A stretch of 64,000 bases of DNA from Clostridium fessum (lineage in GTDB: Bacteria; Bacillota; Clostridia; Lachnospirales; Lachnospiraceae). Below are positions 27,083 to 36,632 of this stretch, piece by piece (position 1 is the first letter of the stretch; each line of letters opens with the position of its first letter). The notes under the pieces are model-generated. The model had not been told where the DNA came from. It made no database searches and saw only the letters and a program-made list of their open reading frames with translations. The position numbers and the translations under genes are program-made. The DNA is taken from positions 310,001 through 374,000 of the forward strand of contig NZ_PYLO01000003.1 in assembly GCF_003024715.1 (NCBI RefSeq). Reading direction: 5' to 3'.

Positions 27083-28642
27083 ATGAAGAAGGTAACCAAA
27101 ATTGATAAAATCCAACCTTCACAGACTTCGAAAAAGAAGCTCCGTGTGGCTGCTTACTGCCGCGTTTCCACGGATTCTGATGCACAGCTCGAAAGTCTGG
27201 ATGCACAGAAAGAGCACTATAAAAACTACATCACCTCCCGTGATGACTGGACCTTTGCAGGGCTCTACTTTGACGAAGGTATCACCGGCACCAAGGCTGA
27301 TAAAAGGCCAATGCTCCTGCGACTAATCGAAGATTGTAAAGCAAAGAAAATCGACTTTGTAATCACCAAGTCCATCAGCCGCCTCTCCCGAAATACTACA
27401 GACTGCTTGGATATAGTAAGAACGCTTCTGTCACTGGATATTCCGATCTATTTTGAAAAGGAAAATATCAACACCGGCTCGATGGAAAGTGAGCTTTTTC
27501 TTTCCATCCTAAGCTCTATGGCCGAAGGCGAATCCGCTTCGATTTCCGAAAATAACAAGTGGAGCATTAAGAAACGCTTCCTGGATGGAAGCTATAAGCT
27601 TGGCTATGTGCCTTATGGCTACCGCTGGAAGGATGGAGAAATCCTGGTAGATCCTGCGCAGGCTGAAATTGTAAAACGCATCTTTCGAGAGCTTCTTTCC
27701 GGGAAAGGCACGGAGGCCATTGCCAAGGAGCTGAACCAGGAACAGGTTCCAACCAAGAAGGGCGGTCGCTGGACCTCTACCAGTATTCGCGATATCATCA
27801 GGAATGAAAAATACACCGGTGACTGCATTTTCCAGAAGACCTATACCGACAGCAATTTTAATCGTCACAAGAATGACGGTCACCTCGATCAGTACTATGT
27901 GCCAGATCACCATGAAGCAATTATCAGCCATGAGGATTTTGAAGCTGCAGCAGCCTTGATTGAACAGCGGGCAAGCGAGAAAGGCATCAAGAAGGGAAAT
28001 GCTAAGTATCAACAGCGCTATGCCTTTTCCAGCAAGATTATCTGCGGCGAATGCGGGAATACCTTCCGTAGGAGAATCCATTCCAGCACCTACGGGAAAT
28101 ACGCAGCATGGGTGTGCAACACTCACCTGGAGGACAACAGCAGGTGCTCTATGCTTTATATCCGTGATGATGATTTGAAGCTGGCATTTACCACGATGAT
28201 CAATAAGCTGATCTACTGCCACAAGCTGGTCCTGAAGCCTTATTTGAAAGCGTTACAGGAAAACACCGGCGATGCATCGCTTCTGAGTATCCAACAATTA
28301 GAAATACTGCTGGAGCAGAACACCGAACAGCGAGAAACCCTGCATAAGCTGATGGGACAAGGCTACATTGACCAGATTCTTTATACCCAGGAAAATAATG
28401 CCCTTCTCTCCCAGGCTGGCGAATATAGGAACCAAATTGAGCTCCTAAATCGCTCCCAATCACTGGATGCCACAAAGGTATACGAGACGGAGCGCCTGCT
28501 ACACTTCTGCGAACGTGGGGAAATGCAGCTGGAATACCGTGAAGAATTATTTGAACTATTCGTGGATCACATTGAGGTTTACAGCCGCCAGAAAATCGGC
28601 TTTGCACTTCATTGTGGTCTTATTTTGAAGGAGATGATTTGA
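27083..28642 (+). CDS. Large serine recombinase 1 of the prophage
   Basis: A 519-residue recombinase. Residues 20-170: resolvase catalytic domain ([13 protein letters not shown] with Ser29, FVITKSISRLSRNT). Residues about 180-300: recombinase domain. Then a zinc ribbon (IICGECGNTF...WVCNTHLEDNSRC) and a coiled coil. AAAGGAGGTGAATCACC precedes the ATG. Its stop overlaps the next ATG by one base (TGATG). Expected role is prophage integration and excision, perhaps with the other two proteins of the set. Confidence 0.92.
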   Translation: MKKVTKIDKIQPSQTSKKKLRVAAYCRVSTDSDAQLESLDAQKEHYKNYITSRDDWTFAGLYFDEGITGTKADKRPMLLRLIEDCKAKKIDFVITKSISRLSRNTTDCLDIVRTLLSLDIPIYFEKENINTGSMESELFLSILSSMAEGESASISENNKWSIKKRFLDGSYKLGYVPYGYRWKDGEILVDPAQAEIVKRIFRELLSGKGTEAIAKELNQEQVPTKKGGRWTSTSIRDIIRNEKYTGDCIFQKTYTDSNFNRHKNDGHLDQYYVPDHHEAIISHEDFEAAAALIEQRASEKGIKKGNAKYQQRYAFSSKIICGECGNTFRRRIHSSTYGKYAAWVCNTHLEDNSRCSMLYIRDDDLKLAFTTMINKLIYCHKLVLKPYLKALQENTGDASLLSIQQLEILLEQNTEQRETLHKLMGQGYIDQILYTQENNALLSQAGEYRNQIELLNRSQSLDATKVYETERLLHFCERGEMQLEYREELFELFVDHIEVYSRQKIGFALHCGLILKEMI

Positions 28643-29057
28643 TGGGACACACACCCTTCGGTTATCGGATCGAGAATGGCAAAGCAGTGATAGACGAAGC
28701 TGCTGCCTCTCAGGTTCGAAACCTTTACAAGAATTATTTACGCGGTCTATCCCTTACCAATGCCGCGAAGGAAGCCGGGCTTGCCCTTCTCCATGCAGGT
28801 GCCAAGCGCATGATGCTAAACAGGCATTACCTCGGAGATGACTTCTACCCGGCCATCATTGATCCGGCATCCTTCGACGCCGTCAGTGCGGAGCTTACCA
28901 AACGCTCCACAAAGCTCGGACGGAATGACCGCTGTATTGCACCAATCATAAAAAGGCCACCGACAGCCTTTCGACTTGGTGACATTACAGAGAATTATGA
29001 AAATCCGGTCAGGCAGGCAGAATACCTATACAGCCTGATAGAAAGCGAGGTCAAATA

Positions 29058-29058
<1 letters not shown>
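28642..29058 (+). CDS. Recombinase-domain protein without catalytic domain
   Basis: A 139-residue protein beginning [20 protein letters not shown], which corresponds to the segment that follows the catalytic domain in large serine recombinases (compare PYGYRWKDGEILVDPAQAEI in the upstream gene). It keeps [20 protein letters not shown] but has no resolvase domain and no zinc ribbon. It is joined to both neighbours by one-base overlaps (TGATG at 28640-28644, TAATG at 29056-29060). It probably acts as a DNA-binding partner or directionality helper; this is inference. Intact overlaps argue against a decayed remnant. Confidence 0.8.
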
Positions 29059-30623
<1,565 letters not shown>

Positions 30624-30640
30624 TCCCGTAGACGCACGAA

Positions 30641-30676
30641 ACCCTCTCGACCATGATGACCGGGAGGGTGTTTTTG
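30641..30676. terminator. Terminator at the end of the recombinase genes
   Basis: ACCCTCTCG / CGGGAGGGT (30641-30669) around ACCATGATGAC, followed rightward by GTTTTTGTT. On the minus strand the same stem follows the VOC gene, so it may serve both convergent units. Confidence 0.75.
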
Positions 30677-30681
30677 TTATT

Positions 30682-31134
30682 TTACAAAGGTTGCATCATC
30701 TCAAGAATGATTCCATCCGGGTCTCTGAAATAAAACGCTCTGCTTTCCCCAAATCCATCTGCCCTGAAATCGAAATACTGCGGTTCAGACAGGCACTCCA
30801 CATGATTTTCGATAAGAGTTTTGTAGACAGAATCAATGTCATCCGTGTAAAAGCATACTTCTGAGATAGATGTCGTAAACAAATCTGATTGTTCTTTATG
30901 GATTTTGCTGTCTACAAACTGAATCAATTCAACCGGTGGTGCTTCAAGAGCCTTCGAACCATTCAAATATGCAACCCTTGCTTTACAATTTTCCTTACGG
31001 AACATTTTATCTGTCTCTTCGCCTTCCATAAAGATTTCCCCCTGAAATGCAAGCCCAAGAATATCTCTGTAGAAAGCAATCGAGCAATCCAAATCAGAAA
31101 CGGTTAATCCAACGTGATAAATTCTTCCAACCAT
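30682..31134 (-). CDS. VOC/glyoxalase-family protein
   Basis: A 150-residue vicinal-oxygen-chelate protein: IYHVGLTVSDLDCSIAFYRD at the start, a midpoint second half (ISEVCFYTDDIDSVYKTLI) and the end FYFRDPDGIILEMMQPL. Metal-ligand positions (His at residue 7, late Glu in LEMM) are retained. Members include glyoxalases, fosfomycin- and bleomycin-resistance proteins; the substrate cannot be told. Third gene of the leftward yjdF - gyrI-like - VOC set with a 42-base gap, so it may share the riboswitch-controlled transcript. Confidence 0.85.
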   Translation of the reverse strand: MVGRIYHVGLTVSDLDCSIAFYRDILGLAFQGEIFMEGEETDKMFRKENCKARVAYLNGSKALEAPPVELIQFVDSKIHKEQSDLFTTSISEVCFYTDDIDSVYKTLIENHVECLSEPQYFDFRADGFGESRAFYFRDPDGIILEMMQPL

Positions 31135-31176
31135 ATTTAGCCTCCAATCATTTCTTTATTTCATCAAACTGGGATT

Positions 31177-31809
31177 TTACGCTTTCTTAATCGGATGTCT
31201 GATTACAGTTTTCCATTTCTCTGGGGCAACCTTTCTTGCATCAGACATATAAATCTCGTGGTGCAATCTATCTTTGTTAATATCATTAACATACCCATTT
31301 TGTTCTAAATAAGCATCCATAAGAGCAACGGTTGCTGGCTCATTATCAAAAGAACCTATATGCATAATTTGAACACATAATCCCTCATCAATCGTAAGAT
31401 ACTCTGCTGACGAACAATCAATTTTCTTCTTTTTCGTTGCTGTTTCTACCGCCCAGTCAAAATCAGCTTTAGAAATGAAATCAGGCAAACGGATAACAGA
31501 AATCCAGTTGAAAGCAGATTTATTTGTATAATCTACACTCTCTACATCATCCTGCCACCAAAAACCTTCCAATGGCGGAACAACATATTCAAAAAACCCT
31601 GCAATTTTATAATCGGTCTTGTAACTCATTTTTAATGTGTATGCAACAGCATATAGAATACTGATTGCGTGTTGATATGCCCCACCTTCTTCATTTGGAT
31701 TGCCTTTTCCCCTAACTGCAATATAATTTGCCTTAGGTACATTTACAATCACTGGTTTATTCTTAGGCATATAAAATTCTTTAAATTCTTTCTTAAAATC
31801 AAAAGCCAT
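31177..31809 (-). CDS. GyrI-like small-molecule-binding domain protein
   Basis: A 210-residue protein; start at ATG 31809 (MAFDFKKEFKEFYMPKNKP), behind GGAGGTTATT. It matches stand-alone GyrI-like proteins common in Firmicutes: VNVPKANYIAVRGKGNPNEE, FWWQDDVESVDYTNK, VQIMHIGSFDNEPATVALMD and a C-terminal LHHEIYMSDARKVAPEKW. Family members bind or hydrolyse xenobiotics. It lies 42 bases after yjdF and 42 before the VOC gene, same strand. The group is more AT-rich than the prophage. Confidence 0.85.
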   Translation of the reverse strand: MAFDFKKEFKEFYMPKNKPVIVNVPKANYIAVRGKGNPNEEGGAYQHAISILYAVAYTLKMSYKTDYKIAGFFEYVVPPLEGFWWQDDVESVDYTNKSAFNWISVIRLPDFISKADFDWAVETATKKKKIDCSSAEYLTIDEGLCVQIMHIGSFDNEPATVALMDAYLEQNGYVNDINKDRLHHEIYMSDARKVAPEKWKTVIRHPIKKA

Positions 31810-31851
31810 AATAACCTCCAAAATCCTGATTTAAACGAGTCCAGCAAGGGG

Positions 31852-32268
31852 CTAATGCCCCTTATGCTTTTCTCTTTTCTTTTGCTGTTTCATTTCAAAC
31901 AATCGCAGTTCTTCTGCTTCTTTTTTCTCTCTGCTTCTGATCTTGCGTTCCTGTTTGTTTTGTTCCTGTTGTAATTTCAATGCCTGCTGCGATTTTGTTC
32001 CAATACCGGTTTCCTGCATTTGCCTTTTTGCTTCACGCTGCATCCTTTTTGGATTTCTTTTTATATCCTTTACAACAGTATCAACAGCTGGACTGAATTT
32101 CAAACTAGCATAATATTTTTGAATATATTCCTGCACCTCATAATCTTTTGGTTCTGCACCAAAAGTCACCTTTGTTACAGATAACTTACCATCCTCGAAA
32201 CGCTCAAATACGCCTACCCAGAATGGTTCTTCAAAATACACCGTCAGTTTTCCACTTACTTTGTCCAT
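31852..32268 (-). CDS. yjdF: YjdF-family protein (DUF2992)
   Basis: A 138-residue protein from ATG 32268 with GGAGGGATTCTT ahead. N-terminus GKLTVYFEEPFWVGVFERFE, then VTKVTFGAEPKDYEVQEYI and a highly basic, Gln/Glu-rich C-terminal helix ending KKREKHKGH; this is the standard YjdF layout. Function is unknown, but in many Firmicutes the gene is controlled by a riboswitch that senses azaaromatic compounds, suggesting a part in dealing with toxic heterocycles. A structured leader is present here. Confidence 0.9.
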   Translation of the reverse strand: MDKVSGKLTVYFEEPFWVGVFERFEDGKLSVTKVTFGAEPKDYEVQEYIQKYYASLKFSPAVDTVVKDIKRNPKRMQREAKRQMQETGIGTKSQQALKLQQEQNKQERKIRSREKKEAEELRLFEMKQQKKREKHKGH

Positions 32269-32274
32269 AAGAAT

Positions 32275-32405
32275 CCCTCCTAAAATAATTGTTGAACAAA
32301 GAATGGACAACCCGGAGGGGCAGGTTACTTACCCTATTACATAGGACGGCTGGGCTACCTACCAGCTCTAGTACATTGCTGAATGTACATTGCGTTTTTA
32401 TCTTT
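32275..32405 (-). ncRNA. Probable yjdF (azaaromatic) riboswitch leader
   Basis: The roughly 130 bases before yjdF have several stems on the minus strand: GTACATT/AATGTAC near 32372-32389, GCTGG/CCAGC near 32346-32370, and a CCC/GGG hairpin close to the start codon. Known: yjdF genes in Firmicutes commonly carry the yjdF RNA motif here. I could not compare with the covariance model, so the identity is inferred from gene identity, length and structure. A TATAAA at 32409-32414 with TTAATC at 17 bases upstream could be the promoter. Confidence 0.6.
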
Positions 32406-32484
32406 GTATTTATAATCAAGCCATATGGCACGATTAACTTAGTATGTCAAATACCGATTTACCGAATTTTTCCTTCACATCTAT

Positions 32485-32643
32485 TCCACTGCTTGCAACC
32501 ACCCCAAATGGTCGAGTTGCCGGATTGGTTGTCAGCCCTTTCCGTTTTCCAAAAATCAGCCCAAAATGCCTGACATCTAATCCACTGCCTCAAATCGTGA
32601 CATCTAATCCGAGGTCACAACCTGACACACATTTTGCAGTGGA
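32485..32643. repeat. Repeat cluster at the left flank of element 2
   Basis: TGACATCTAATCC occurs at 32571-32583 and 32598-32610 (27-base period). TCCACTGC occurs at 32485-32492 and 32581-32588, with its exact inverse GCAGTGGA at 32636-32643. Further right, GCTTTTTC and GAAAAAGC (about 32670-32712) form a stem just beyond the recombinase stop. The 474-base gap 32269-32742 has no gene; it holds the yjdF leader, its promoter and this cluster. It may contain the element end or recombinase sites. Confidence 0.6.
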
Positions 32644-32742
32644 TATGTTTCCATATAAGAAAACCGAGCTTTTTCAAAAGTCTGGCTTCAAATCCAAACT
32701 TCCGAAAAAGCCCGGAAATACGCCGCTTTCTGGCACTTGATT

Positions 32743-34431
32743 TTATTTCCTTGACATCAATACTACCGTCTCGACAGTTGTTTCAGTTTCCAAGGGAAGT
32801 TCTTTCACTTCCTCACCATCAACAGGCACAGGAAAATTGAATACGATCTTCTTTATCCAGCTTCCGTCTTTCCTTTTCTCCGGGAACATCTCAATTCGCT
32901 CGATAAAGGCCTTCATAAACTCCTTCTGCTCCGCTTCCATTGCGGAATGGTAGACTTCATCAAATGCCAGCAACAAGCGATAGATATTGTCTCCGGAAAT
33001 CTTCTCCTGCTGGATGCTGCGGATCTGACTTTGCAATTCGCCAATCTGAACTTCGATTTCCTCTATGGTGTCATACTGCTCATCATAGCGGCGCTGCAAG
33101 TCCAAAATCTTTCTGTCATAGTGGGCATCATTGATGTCCAAGGTATCCATCTGACGCTCCAAGCGGCTTTTCGTTCCAAAGGCTTGCTTTAGCCGCCCTT
33201 GTAGGACAGCAATCTGCCGTTCCATATCTTCTGTATCAACTGCTGTTCCGATTTTCGCCTGAATCGCTTCTACAAACCGTGGATTGTTGACCATAGCGGA
33301 GATAACCTTCGCCACAAATTTGTTGATTTCCGTCTGCTCGATATTCAGACGGAAACTGCACTCATGCCCGGTAGGTGTTACCGTATTTTTGCAGTAGTAA
33401 TAATACCGTGTTTTCTTGTCCTTGCTGTGCGCCTTGGCGATATTGCCGTACATACTCTTTCCGCAGCATGGGCATTTCAAGATACCGGACAGGATGTGTG
33501 CGTGGTCTGGATTGTTAACCTTTTCCCGCTTAAAAGAATTGATCTTGCGCTTTTCCTGTGCCAGATACCAATCCTCTTCGGAAATGATAGCTTCGTGTTG
33601 TCCTTCATAAACCGGGAACTCCGACTGCTCAACCACGTGCATCTCGTTTCTTGTACCCTGTTTCTTTTCTGTTCTTCGTCTGCCGTAAGCAATCTTTCCC
33701 ATATAAACAGGATTGTACAATACATTTTTCACAAAATCTCTTGAAAATCCCGGAATGGTATTATTCTGTCTTAGTTTCTTAGTATAACCATTGCGGTTCA
33801 GATATTTTGCAACTCCTGCAACACCCTCATTAGTGTGAATGTAGCGGTCATAAATGACACGAATTACTTCCACTTCATCCTCTGCAATGACAAGGTTTCC
33901 ATTTTCCAGTTTGTATCCATATGGAGCGAAACCGCCGTTCCATTTGCCCTCACGAGCCTTTTGCTCACGTCCTGCCATTGTCTGTGTGCGGATATTTTCT
34001 CGCTCAATCTCTGCCACCGCAGACAGCACAGAGATCATCAGCTTTCCTGCATCCTTGGAGCTGTCAATGCCATCCTCCACGCAGATCAGATTGACACCGA
34101 AATCCTGCATGAGTTGCAAAGAATTCAGAACGTCCGCTGCATTTCTGCCAAATCGGGACAGCTTAAAGACCAACACATAAGAAACATCATCTTTGCCGTC
34201 CTGAATGTCATTCAGCATCCGTTGAAACTCCTGCCGCCCTTGAATGTTCTTTCCGGAAAAGCCCTCGTCAGAATACTCCCCGGCAACGATCATATCCTCG
34301 TATGCCGCATACTTCCGCAGCTTGTCACGCTGGGCATCCAAGCTGTATCCGTCAACCTGCATCGAGGTGGACACTCTTGTATAAAGATAGCATTTAAGTT
34401 GTTTCTTTTTCAGAATCTCCACCTCCCTCAT
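32743..34431 (-). CDS. Large serine recombinase of element 2
   Basis: A 562-residue intact recombinase: CYLYTRVSTSMQVDGYSLDA with catalytic Ser21, VLVFKLSRFGRNAADVLNSL, recombinase domain (APYGYKLENGNLVIAEDEVE), a zinc ribbon (LKCPCCGKSMYGN...YYYCKNTVTPTGHEC) and a long coiled coil (about 395-480). It is not closely similar to the element 1 enzyme or to the phage pair. It overlaps the XRE gene by 38 bases, implying joint control by the operator upstream. Likely drives insertion and excision of element 2. Confidence 0.92.
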   Translation of the reverse strand: MREVEILKKKQLKCYLYTRVSTSMQVDGYSLDAQRDKLRKYAAYEDMIVAGEYSDEGFSGKNIQGRQEFQRMLNDIQDGKDDVSYVLVFKLSRFGRNAADVLNSLQLMQDFGVNLICVEDGIDSSKDAGKLMISVLSAVAEIERENIRTQTMAGREQKAREGKWNGGFAPYGYKLENGNLVIAEDEVEVIRVIYDRYIHTNEGVAGVAKYLNRNGYTKKLRQNNTIPGFSRDFVKNVLYNPVYMGKIAYGRRRTEKKQGTRNEMHVVEQSEFPVYEGQHEAIISEEDWYLAQEKRKINSFKREKVNNPDHAHILSGILKCPCCGKSMYGNIAKAHSKDKKTRYYYYCKNTVTPTGHECSFRLNIEQTEINKFVAKVISAMVNNPRFVEAIQAKIGTAVDTEDMERQIAVLQGRLKQAFGTKSRLERQMDTLDINDAHYDRKILDLQRRYDEQYDTIEEIEVQIGELQSQIRSIQQEKISGDNIYRLLLAFDEVYHSAMEAEQKEFMKAFIERIEMFPEKRKDGSWIKKIVFNFPVPVDGEEVKELPLETETTVETVVLMSRK

Positions 34432-34624
34432 TCCTTCCTTTTACCATAAGTCCCTCGTTGCGGATATAATACTCCAAAAGCCACAGCACATAATCCGGTG
34501 CATGGCGGTTGTCCAATTCCCATTCAGTCATAGTCCGGTAAGGAATATGGACGAGCTTGCAAAAATCTTTCCGATTCAGTCCTGTGCTTTCACGCAACTT
34601 TATAATTCTGTTTTTACAATCCAT
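34394..34624 (-). CDS. Small XRE-type regulator upstream of the recombinase
   Basis: About 76 residues from ATG 34624 (MDCKNRIIKLRESTGLNRKD). Helix-turn-helix at residues 7-45 (FCKLVHIPYRTMTEWELDNR). The C-terminal part YVLWLLEYYIRNEG is a typical ending of short XRE proteins in clostridial elements. The gene begins 29 bases downstream of a palindromic operator and overlaps the recombinase start, so an autoregulated regulator-recombinase unit is likely. Confidence 0.8.
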   Translation of the reverse strand: MDCKNRIIKLRESTGLNRKDFCKLVHIPYRTMTEWELDNRHAPDYVLWLLEYYIRNEGLMVKGRNEGGGDSEKETT

Positions 34625-34652
34625 CCGTCTTTTCTCCACAAAAGCAAAAAAA

Positions 34653-34703
34653 TACACGTTGCGTAATCATTATAGCATAGCCATAGCGAATACGCAACGT
34701 GTA
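34653..34703 (-). promoter_or_regulatory. Promoter bracketed by a perfect 13-bp inverted repeat
   Basis: On the minus strand TTGCGT (34692-34697) and TATAAT (34669-34674) are 17 bases apart. TACACGTTGCGTA (34653-34665) and TACGCAACGTGTA (34691-34703) are exact reverse complements; one arm covers the -35, the other lies at the expected transcript start. This is a classic two-site operator for the XRE protein made from this promoter. Confidence 0.85.
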
Positions 34704-34714
34704 AATTGCAAATT

Positions 34715-34900
34715 TTATGCAGCCTTATCCGTCAGAAGCTGCGCTTGATTACTTTCCTCGGAATGCTCCACTCCCTGCGGTGCGTCCTGTTCCAATTTAT
34801 CCAAAACCTGATGTCCATATTTCTGGAGCATCTGGCTCATAACATCCACACAGCGGTCAAATGCCGCATTATATTTCGCTTCCTCATAATATTTCTTCAA
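34715..34900 (-). CDS. Small acidic protein of element 2, 61 residues
   Basis: MKKYYEEAKYNAAFDRCVDV, then MLQKYGHQVLDKLEQ and a Gln/Glu-rich tail. Predicted helical and soluble. It follows the relaxase by 15 bases on the same strand, so it belongs to the mobilization operon. I do not recognise it; similar tiny proteins are frequent beside MobV relaxases in clostridial elements. Confidence 0.55.
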   Translation of the reverse strand: MKKYYEEAKYNAAFDRCVDVMSQMLQKYGHQVLDKLEQDAPQGVEHSEESNQAQLLTDKAA

Positions 34901-34915
34901 TAGGCGATTCCTCCA

Positions 34916-36205
34916 TCAAAGTTCCATATCCTGTCCACGCTTCCGGGCAGGGTGTTCGTGTTCCTGTGTTTGCTTTCCTCTGATGAGGATAGAATTGATA
35001 AAAGCCCGAACCTTTTCGGATGCGATTTCCAGTGCATCCAGAAAGGGTTGGGCTTTCTGTTTGAGTTCCATATATTTTTCGTTTACCGCTTCATACCGCT
35101 GCTTCCAGATGGAAACCGTCTTTTCTGCGGAAGCCAGTTTTTCTTTCAGACGCTTGTTGTCAGCATTGGCGATAATGCCATTGACCGCATAGCGTTTGAG
35201 TGTGTCGCATTCATCCGGTGTCAGCGTGATATTGTTTCCGAATGTGGCTTTTTTGCCCATTACTTCAATGTCCTGCACTGTCAGCGCAATGGTCTTTGCC
35301 GCCTTGGTTTCCTTTTGCAAAGATTCCAGTTTCTTTTTCTGTTTTGCTGTGGCAGCTTTGGCATCCTCCAAATTCTGTTCTGCCTGTGCCACCTGCCCGG
35401 TCACAGCTTCCAGCCGCTGCTGTTCTGCCTGCACCTTGAACTGGGTCACAGTCAGATGTTCCTCGGTGCTTCCACATTCTCCACGCTCCACATCGGTATA
35501 ACCGGCGTTTCGCATGAAATTGAAAAAGTCATCCTGCAACACACTGTAGGATGACTTCAAAATCTTTTTCCCTTTTGCGTTGAGCATGGGATTTCCGTCC
35601 TCGCCAAGCACCGGCTTGGACTCCCATTTCTTACTGCGGCTGACCTGTGTGATGACCTCCTTAACGGTTCCCCGGAGGGCTTCATCCTTGCATCGCTTCG
35701 ACCAAAGGATCTGCTTTTCCACCACCGGGATATAAACCACATGAAGGTGGTAGTGGTACACATCTTCGCCCAAAGCTTCGGACATTGCTCGGTTGCGCTC
35801 ATCGGCGTGCATCACAGCGGAGAGGATATACTGCTCACCACCTACGATCTCCGCAGCAGCTTTGTAGGCATCGGCATAAAACTGTTTCGCAAATTCATAG
35901 CCGCCATGATTGTAGAAATAAGCGGAATTCACATCAAATACCAACTCACCGTATTTGACGGCATCCGGTTTCAGACCTCTGGTGGAGATCACGCCGTCTT
36001 GTTCCATCTGCTCAAACATTTTTACATAATCGTCCGTGGGTGCTTTGAAATGGACGTTCAGAGAAGTGCGTTCCGGCACGATGTCCTGATTGCTGTAGCT
36101 GTCCTTTTCACGCTCATTGTGTTCCTGTACCTTCGCCACATCAGCCGGTGTTTCCAAGTCCTGATTTCTGGCTACGGTACGGTCTATTCCATCATTTCTT
36201 GCCAT
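34916..36205 (-). CDS. MobV-family relaxase of element 2
   Basis: A 429-residue Mob_Pre-type relaxase: HNEREKDSYSNQDIVPERTS followed by LNVHF (motif I-like), SAVMHADERNRAMSEALGED and YHYHLHVVYIPV (metal-binding His residues). A coiled coil spans about 230-390. It ends RKRGQDMEL, sharing the terminal QDMEL with the element 1 relaxase although the N-terminal domains differ clearly. It nicks the oriT that lies 49 bases upstream, for mobilization by helper conjugative machinery. Confidence 0.9.
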   Translation of the reverse strand: MARNDGIDRTVARNQDLETPADVAKVQEHNEREKDSYSNQDIVPERTSLNVHFKAPTDDYVKMFEQMEQDGVISTRGLKPDAVKYGELVFDVNSAYFYNHGGYEFAKQFYADAYKAAAEIVGGEQYILSAVMHADERNRAMSEALGEDVYHYHLHVVYIPVVEKQILWSKRCKDEALRGTVKEVITQVSRSKKWESKPVLGEDGNPMLNAKGKKILKSSYSVLQDDFFNFMRNAGYTDVERGECGSTEEHLTVTQFKVQAEQQRLEAVTGQVAQAEQNLEDAKAATAKQKKKLESLQKETKAAKTIALTVQDIEVMGKKATFGNNITLTPDECDTLKRYAVNGIIANADNKRLKEKLASAEKTVSIWKQRYEAVNEKYMELKQKAQPFLDALEIASEKVRAFINSILIRGKQTQEHEHPARKRGQDMEL

Positions 36206-36582
36206 TGGATTTTTCCTTTCTTTGAGATTTGCAACAGCGGAAGGCTGGAGAACGGCACTTTTTCAAAGTGTAATAACCCACTATGACACTTTCATCCATA
36301 CTGGCTGCAAAGTGCCGTGGGCTCTCCGAGGGCTCTCCCGAGGGGGAATGCGGTCACTGCGGTGACCTCTGCTGACCAAGGCGAAAATGTCTGCGCCTTT
36401 TCCCATGGTCAGCCCGTCTGCATGAAGCTGTTCTGTGTCAACTTCCTCTTGCAGCCGGTGTCCACAGACACTTTTTCAAAAGCCTGTGGACATAGAAGCA
36501 GCCCGAACGAGAGGATGTGTGCTGTTTCTATAACAAGCGTTTCACGCTCTTTTGCTGCGTACATACGTACCAGCAATGGGAT
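36206..36582. other. Intergenic region with oriT of element 2
   Basis: No gene in these 377 bases. The oriT arms sit at 36254-36316 next to the relaxase start. The rest shows GGTCACTGCGGTGACC-like symmetry near 36353 and repeats of GGGCTCTC near 36319-36340. At the right end an inverted repeat reaches into the helicase gene. Confidence 0.65.
36254..36316 (-). other. oriT of MobV type
   Basis: Nested inverted repeats: GGCACTTT (36254-36261) with AAAGTGCC (36309-36316), and AAAGTGT (36265-36271) with ACACTTT (36286-36292). Between the inner arms the minus strand reads CATAGTGGGTTATT, closely like the pMV158 nick region (TAGTGTG/TTA, recalled). The expected nick is in TAGTGGG/TTA. Location directly before the MobV gene agrees. 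Confidence 0.8.
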
Positions 36583-36632
36583 TTACTCGACCTGCCGCCA
36601 TTCCTCCGGAATGTCCTCCGGTACGTACGTAC
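36559..36632. repeat. Inverted repeat around the helicase stop codon
   Basis: GTACATACGTACC (36559-36571) and GGTACGTACGTAC (36620-36632) pair at 12 of 13 positions. One arm is in the last codons of the helicase gene, the other beyond its stop (36583). No T-run follows. It may be a protein-binding site or an mRNA end structure. Confidence 0.55.
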
